Shown one piece after another: positions 30,353 to 35,252 of a stretch of DNA of 35,252 nucleotides. The stretch spans positions 1 through 35,252 of the forward strand of contig AJWJ01000234.1 in assembly GCA_000277445.1 (NCBI GenBank). The letters run 5' to 3'. This DNA comes from Polysphondylium violaceum (lineage: Eukaryota > Evosea > Eumycetozoa > Dictyosteliales > Dictyosteliaceae). Under the pieces are notes generated by a model. The model saw nothing but the letters and a program-made list of their open reading frames with translations. It was not told where the DNA came from and did not search any database. The stretch's first letter is position 1; each line of letters opens with the position of its first letter. The position numbers and the translations under genes are program-made.

Positions 30353-31304
30353 TTATTGCTTTTGAATCTTTAAACTAATATCTATATGTGGGACACCTTG
30401 AGTTAGATTACCCATCGAAATAATATCCACAGTTGGTAAAGCATATTGTTGAATGGTGGATGGAGTTATGCCACCACTGGCTTCAATGATAATATGGGGA
30501 TACAATTGTTTCAACTCTTTGCTGTCTTGGGCTAGTCTGTCTGGTGTATAGTTATCCAACATGACCACATTGGCTCCTGCGTCAATGGCCTCGATGGCTT
30601 CTTGTTTATTTTGACACTCAACTTCAATCTTTAGCGAAAAGCCACCCAATGATCGGGCACTGTGCACTGCATTTGTAATGGATCCACAACTCCAAATATG
30701 ATTGTCTTTTAACATGATCATTGAGGATAAATCCATACGATGAGTGTCTAATCCACCGACCAGGAGGGAATACTTTTCCACCAATCTGAATCCAGGTGTT
30801 GTTTTTCTAGTTCCGGCGACTTTACCTTTCCACTGTACTTGATCAACAAGATCCCTCATCTCTTTTGCTCTGGTAGCAATACCCGATGCTCTTGCCAATA
30901 TATTCAAAGACAATCGTTCACCGACCAATATATTTCTAGATGGACCAGTCACATGAGCCAATACAAATGGTTTACCATTTGAATCTAAATTAAATTCTTG
31001 ACCATCTTTAATAAACCAAGTTATTCTATAAGATATCATATATTTAATATATGTATGTATATCTGATGATCGCCATATCTATTTCTATATGTCTCTCAAC
31101 TTACTTGCAATTTAATTGAGTAAAAATTTCATTAAAAAAAGGGGCACCCGAAAAGATACCTCTTTGTTTGCCCAACAAATGAGCAGTTTTTATATCATTT
31201 CCTACGACAGCACCACCATAATCAAATGATGGAATATCCTCATCTAACCATTGTCTAACCAATGTTTGAATGGCATTTGGTGGAAATAATAAAGAAGGAT
31301 CCAT
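30353..31304 (-). CDS. qprt: Quinolinate phosphoribosyltransferase
   Basis: Nicotinate-nucleotide pyrophosphorylase (carboxylating). It joins quinolinate with phosphoribosyl pyrophosphate to give nicotinate mononucleotide, the entry step from tryptophan/aspartate into NAD. Two exons (31304-31105 and 31025-30353) with a 79-nt intron give 290 aa, equal to the usual family length. The N-terminal domain contains [13 protein letters not shown] and the [17 protein letters not shown] helix. The quinolinate-binding motif [11 protein letters not shown] (137 onward, R140 and K141) and [18 protein letters not shown] follow, then MLKDNHI, the IEVE strand, MLDNY, and the EASGGI phosphate-binding loop. All active-site positions I know are intact. 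It should act as a dimer or hexamer in the cytosol. Confidence 0.97.
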
Positions 31305-31368
31305 TATGTTATTATGTTATAGTTTTTATATTTACAATATCTTTATATTTACAATTTATTTACAAGGG

Positions 31369-31389
31369 AATTTGGGATTATCCCAAATT
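31369..31389. repeat. Perfect inverted repeat, 9-bp arms
   Basis: AATTTGGGA, loop TTA, TCCCAAATT. It lies 65 bp upstream of the qprt start codon and just before the long A-run, so it could be a transcription-factor operator or an RNA hairpin. Confidence 0.7.
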
Positions 31390-31467
31390 AAATTTAATTT
31401 CAAAAAAAAAAAAAAAAAAAAAAAAAACAACGATAAAATTATCTGTTTGTGGTAAAAAAAGAAAAGT

Positions 31468-31492
31468 GAGAATCTTAGAAAATCTTATTCTC
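31468..31492. repeat. Inverted repeat GAGAAT / ATTCTC
   Basis: Six-base arms with a 13-nt middle that is itself partly symmetric (CTTAGAAAATCTT). Confidence 0.4.
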
Positions 31493-31542
31493 TGCATTCA
31501 ATAAATAAAAAAAATTAACGATTGACGAAAATCACTACCACT

Positions 31543-31569
31543 TGTTTTGCGCATTATGCACACAAAACA
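31543..31569. repeat. Inverted repeat TGTTTTG / CAAAACA
   Basis: Seven-base arms surround CGCATTATGCACA, which has its own TGCGCA/TGCACA symmetry. GC content is well above the surrounding DNA. Confidence 0.45.
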
Positions 31570-31718
31570 TAGAGGTAGAGTTAAAATATCTTTTAATAGA
31601 TTTAAAATAAAATAAAAAAGTTTAAAAACTTAATGAAATAAAACATCATATGCTTTGCTGATGATGTGTTATGTGAAAAGTAGGAGTGGTGATGATGGTG
31701 ATAGTGATGGTGATGGTG

Positions 31719-34412
31719 TTAATTAAATATTTCGATACGATTAGCAATATTTGAACGACAGATAGGGCATTTTTCCAATTTAGAAATACATCCAGTACAA
31801 AAGGAACTGTGTCTACATGGAAGGATGACCACATTTGGTGGGTTGATTGCACAAATGACACAAGTATTTTGATCTTTTAATTGATCCTTTTCTTTTTCCA
31901 ATAAAACTAATCTATTCAAATATCTTTGATCCTATATATTGAGAATTGTTTTTTAAAAATATTGATTAGTATCATTTATAAATATCATCGAAATATTTTA
32001 TATTATTAAAGATTATTACCTTATAATTACTAATTTGTCTTAGACCATTATGATAAATGGTTTCTAAATCAAATAGTTGTTTTGAATCTAAACTATCAAG
32101 ATTTGATAGTTGGAATTGATCATTTTCTTTTTTAATATCTTTATAAAGATCATCTTTTTCTTTCAATAGTCTATCTTTTTCGGCCAATTGTTGTTTTAAT
32201 AATTTAATTTCTTCTAAATAGACATTTAAATTATCGTTGTTGGTTGTTGTTGTTGTTGTTGGTGCTTCCTCTGATTTGTTTTGATGATGACAACAATTTT
32301 GTTTATGTTGATCATCAGTAATATTACATGTGTTGAAGTTTTCGGTTTGTTTTGTTTGTTGTTTAATGGTATTACAATGTTGGGCAATATCATTATTCTT
32401 ATTGTTGTTAAAAGGTGTATTATTTAATATTTCTACATTATTCTGTCTAATAGCATTACTATTACCACTAATGACATTTGATACAACTTCTTCTACCATT
32501 AAATTCTTTTGAATTTTTTTCAATCTTAGTTTTTCTAGAGATTTAAAATGAATGTCTTCAAGTTTTTGATAAGCTTCAGGAGTTAGATCATCAATGTCTT
32601 CGGAATATAGATGACTGTGTTTCTTTTTCAAATCATTGTAATCCTTTTTAAGTGTGACACTTGAATCTTTTTGAATAAAATTCTTGATTTGATCGGTGAG
32701 TAAATAAATTTGTTGATTGGCTTTGTTTAGTTTATCTTCCAAGGCCTGTTTGGATTTTTGTTCATTTCTTAGTCTATGATTAATATGTTCTTCCATTTTT
32801 CTTAATTTAATCTCTTGATTATTGTTTATATTTAATGATTTTAATCCTTCAACCAATGATATATTATTACGATTACTATTTGTTGACAATGATGATAATG
32901 ATGGTGATGATGATGGTATTGGAATAGTTATAGTCGTAGTAGGAGAAGCAATGGTAGATGTAATATTGCTATTACTATTGGAAGTAGTATGTGGTAATCT
33001 ATCAAATGATGGTGATATACCACCACTAATATTACTATTAACTTCTTCATCTAAACTATTACTATGAGGATGATGATTGGATGATGTGGTTGTAGTTGTA
33101 GTTGTTGTAGTGGTAGTTGGACGAGAACTTGATGAAGAATTTGAAAATAATGATGATGAAGATGTTGACAAGATATTGGATGACGATGACAATGATGAAG
33201 GTGATGAGGGTGGTAAATTAAAATCATTATTAGATGAACCACGTTGAAAGGTGGATGGTGATGAAGATAAACTTAGACCTCCGTTTGATTGGGACTGAGG
33301 TGGAGGTTGATTGAAATTTATACCATTGGTTTGTAGAGTTGGCACCGATGGCACCAAGAGGGGAACCATTGAATCTTCGTATACTTCAGCTTGATGGATG
33401 TCACCAAACAAATTACCACTTCCCGTGCCGGCATAGATGAGTATCTTGTTGTTTAACAAATTTGCAGTATGACGGAATCTTGGACTGGGCAACTCACAGC
33501 CAATCTGACTAGGCTGCTCCCATCTCACATCTGTGGCACTATATATACAGAGGATGTGTGCGTCGTTGAGAAAACTACTATCAGATCCACAGCCACCAAA
33601 AATCAAGAGACGATCGTTTCTAATCAGTGTCGAAGAATGGCCGCTTCGGGGCTTGGGTGGTAAGCCTTTGGCATTTAGTTTGGTCCACACAAATTGATCG
33701 AGATCCAATACATGTAGATCGTTGTAATACTTTTTACCATCGAATCCTCCAAATATATACATTCGATTCGATACGATAAAGGTACAATGAGTGGCACGTG
33801 CACAAGGAGCCGTTCCAGTACATGTTTGATTCTTCCACTCTAATGAATCCAAATTAAACAACTGTATACTATTATAATATTTACTCTTGTAATTGTTGTG
33901 TCCACCAAATACAACTAAATTATTCTTGTAAACAACTGATGTATGACCTGCTCTACCTTCAATTGATTTACTTGTAATTTGTTTCCAAATAAAACTTCTA
34001 TTATCTATAAATTTTATATGATTATTAATAATCTATTACACTATTACAACTACCAACTATACATACTATTAACATATAAAATATTAACATCTGAAAAAGG
34101 TTTTGAGGTAGCTCTACCACCAAAAAAGATGATTTGATAAGAATCCTCTCTTGATAGAGGTGATCTTGTATTTTGTTGTGGTTGATAGATAACTGCACTG
34201 TGACCATATCTTTCTGATGGTGGGTTACCCAATGCTTCTATTTTTGACCAACTATTGTTATAGATATTAAAAAATTGCATATCATTGAATGCTCTACTAC
34301 TATTGCCACCAAATACTATTAATCCATAGTTATTTGGTAACGAAACACATGTATGACCCCATCTAGGTTCTGGGGATCCTATTAATACTACTTTTTTCCA
34401 TTCTATCTTCAT
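31719..34412 (-). CDS. Kelch-repeat / coiled-coil / RING-finger protein
   Basis: Probable E3 ubiquitin ligase, 847 aa from three exons (34412-34067, 34004-32020, 31931-31719), introns 62 and 88 nt. The N-terminal 330 residues form a Kelch propeller: repeated FGG (for example [33 protein letters not shown]) each followed by a Trp-containing strand, about six blades. A Ser/Thr/Asn-rich linker (about 370-510) comes next, then a charged helical coiled-coil region (about 520-770, [20 protein letters not shown] and [20 protein letters not shown]). The C terminus is a C3HC4 RING: C801, C804, C816, H818, C822, C825, C832, C835, with the PCRHSSFC signature seen in IAP/MULAN-type RINGs. The design suggests substrate capture by the propeller and ubiquitin transfer by the RING. 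Substrate and location are unknown. Confidence 0.92.
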
Positions 34413-35252
34413 TTTATAAAGATGATAATAAAAAAGATAGATTTATGTTGTTGTTGTTGAAATTGCTAATTGTTATGACTATTTATACAAGAATATAGAA
34501 TTGTTGTTGTCTGTATGTGAGAGTTTAATTTTAAATTAAACAAAGGGGATCTGTCTGGTGAAAGGAAAAAAGTAAAGTGAACTAATAGTTTGGGCGGACT
34601 AATAGAGAAGTATGGAAATATATCTATCACTAATTCTCTATTAACCTTAGTTACTGTAATATATACAGTAATATATTACTACTGGTAATGTGTTGTGTTA
34701 TGCTGTGTGCTTTTTTTTTGTTTTTTTTTTTTGTTTTTTTTTTTATCTTTTTTTCTCTGTTTTTTATCTTGTATTAATTTTACACAGGGAGATAATGAAT
34801 GTGCTGGGGGGTGATAAATGCGTATTGCCTAAAAGTCCACTTTACTTTACTTTACTACTATAGTCTATTCCTATTAGCTAAAACTATAAACTAATGAGAT
34901 TAGTATACAATACATATATAAACATAACAACACATAACAATATGAAGAGAGAAAAAATTAGTTTTTTTTTTTTTTTCCCTAAATTGAAATAATGTGTCAA
35001 AAATGTATGTGGTGTGAGGGGGTAAATTGATAAATCCTGCAATTTTGGTTGGGTGTGTATTTGTAGTTATAATATATAGTTTACAATGGGTGTGTGTATG
35101 TTTACTGTGTGTGCGTAAAAATGAATGATGAGGATGTATGTGATGATCAATACCTAAAAAATAATATATAATATGTGGGGTAATTGTGCTAAGAATAAAA
35201 ATGCCACAAACACAAACTTTGAATTACGGTTGACATTTAAAAATTTTTTTTT
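34413..35252. other. Upstream region of Kelch-RING gene
   Basis: No gene recognised up to the window end. It contains T-runs interrupted by single G (about 34711-34745), a TTTAC tandem (about 34840-34858), a G6 run near 34805, a second T-run (about 34962-34977) and GT-rich stretches (about 35008-35150) like the CA/GT clusters elsewhere. A gene further right may begin beyond the window. Confidence 0.5.

Larger units (their letters stand above)
31305..31718. other. Spacer with three inverted repeats
   Basis: 414 bp between the qprt start and the 3' end of the Kelch-RING gene. No protein gene is supported. It contains a 9-bp-arm palindrome (31369-31389), a 26-nt A-run (31402-31427), a 6-bp-arm hairpin (31468-31492) and a 7-bp-arm inverted repeat (31543-31569). 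Open frames here are shaped by the A-run. Confidence 0.5.

Noticed and set aside
31646-31861. Shifted frame over the RING exon
   Set aside because: It is out of frame with the RING cysteines and ends in a Thr/Ile repeat from the 3' flank.
1-35252. tRNA genes, class I small RNAs, CRISPR arrays, intact transposons
   Set aside because: I looked for GGTTCGA-type B boxes, the CTTACAGCAA class I motif, regular spacer arrays and transposase or reverse-transcriptase motifs and found none that hold up by eye.

Overview
This 35.3-kb window is nuclear DNA of a social amoeba (dictyostelid). The evidence is very AT-rich spacers with long poly(A)/poly(T) tracts, protein genes with short GT-AG introns (17 reconstructed, 16 of them 58-140 nt and one 313 nt), AAAATG-type starts, Asn/Gln/Thr/Ser homopolymer runs in coding sequence, and family content typical of the group: a LimE-type LIM protein, a zizimin/DOCK Rho-GEF and a CBM49-like cellulose-binding secreted protein. 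Frequent C-ending codons in the middle of long exons suggest a species other than Dictyostelium discoideum, but the species cannot be fixed from the sequence alone.

Layout. 0-2.3 kb: two tandem 189-aa secreted, probably lipid-anchored paralogs. 2.9-3.9 kb (-): three-exon short-chain dehydrogenase/reductase. 5.2-7.4 kb (+): ABCG half-transporter. 8.5-14.6 kb (+): four-exon zizimin-family DOCK GEF of 1951 aa. 15.3-15.7 kb (+): small secreted CBM49-like protein. 15.9-17.9 kb (+): uncharacterised multi-pass membrane protein with a coiled coil. 18.0-18.7 kb (-): mitochondrial ribosomal protein uL22m. 19.6-20.6 kb (+): two-exon limE. 21.5-22.2 kb (-): AIG2/gamma-glutamylcyclotransferase-like protein. 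22.4-26.8 kb (+): four-exon, 1394-aa OB-fold protein that looks like CTC1 of the CST telomere complex. 26.9-28.6 kb (-): four-exon splicing factor SF3A3. 28.8-30.3 kb (+): two-exon uncharacterised, probably mitochondrial protein. 30.4-31.3 kb (-): two-exon quinolinate phosphoribosyltransferase. 31.7-34.4 kb (-): three-exon Kelch / coiled-coil / RING protein of 847 aa.

The left half (0-19.6 kb) has wide spacers (0.6-1.3 kb) with CA- or GT-rich clusters before the ABCG, zizimin and CBM49-like genes. The right half (21.5-34.4 kb) is compact, with divergent pairs sharing about 250-bp promoters and convergent pairs only 47-64 bp apart. The genes do not form one pathway. They mix housekeeping functions (splicing, mitochondrial translation, NAD synthesis), cytoskeletal signalling (zizimin GEF, LimE), cell surface or matrix proteins, and a possible telomere/replication factor.

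The observations most worth checking are the CTC1-like gene with an E2F-type site in its promoter, the Kelch-coil-RING fusion, the mosaic divergence of the tandem secreted genes, branch-point-like TACTAAY boxes that have grown into TAA repeats running to the 3' splice site, and a possible spliced non-coding transcript at about 20.9-21.4 kb. No tRNA, rRNA, CRISPR array or intact transposon was recognised.
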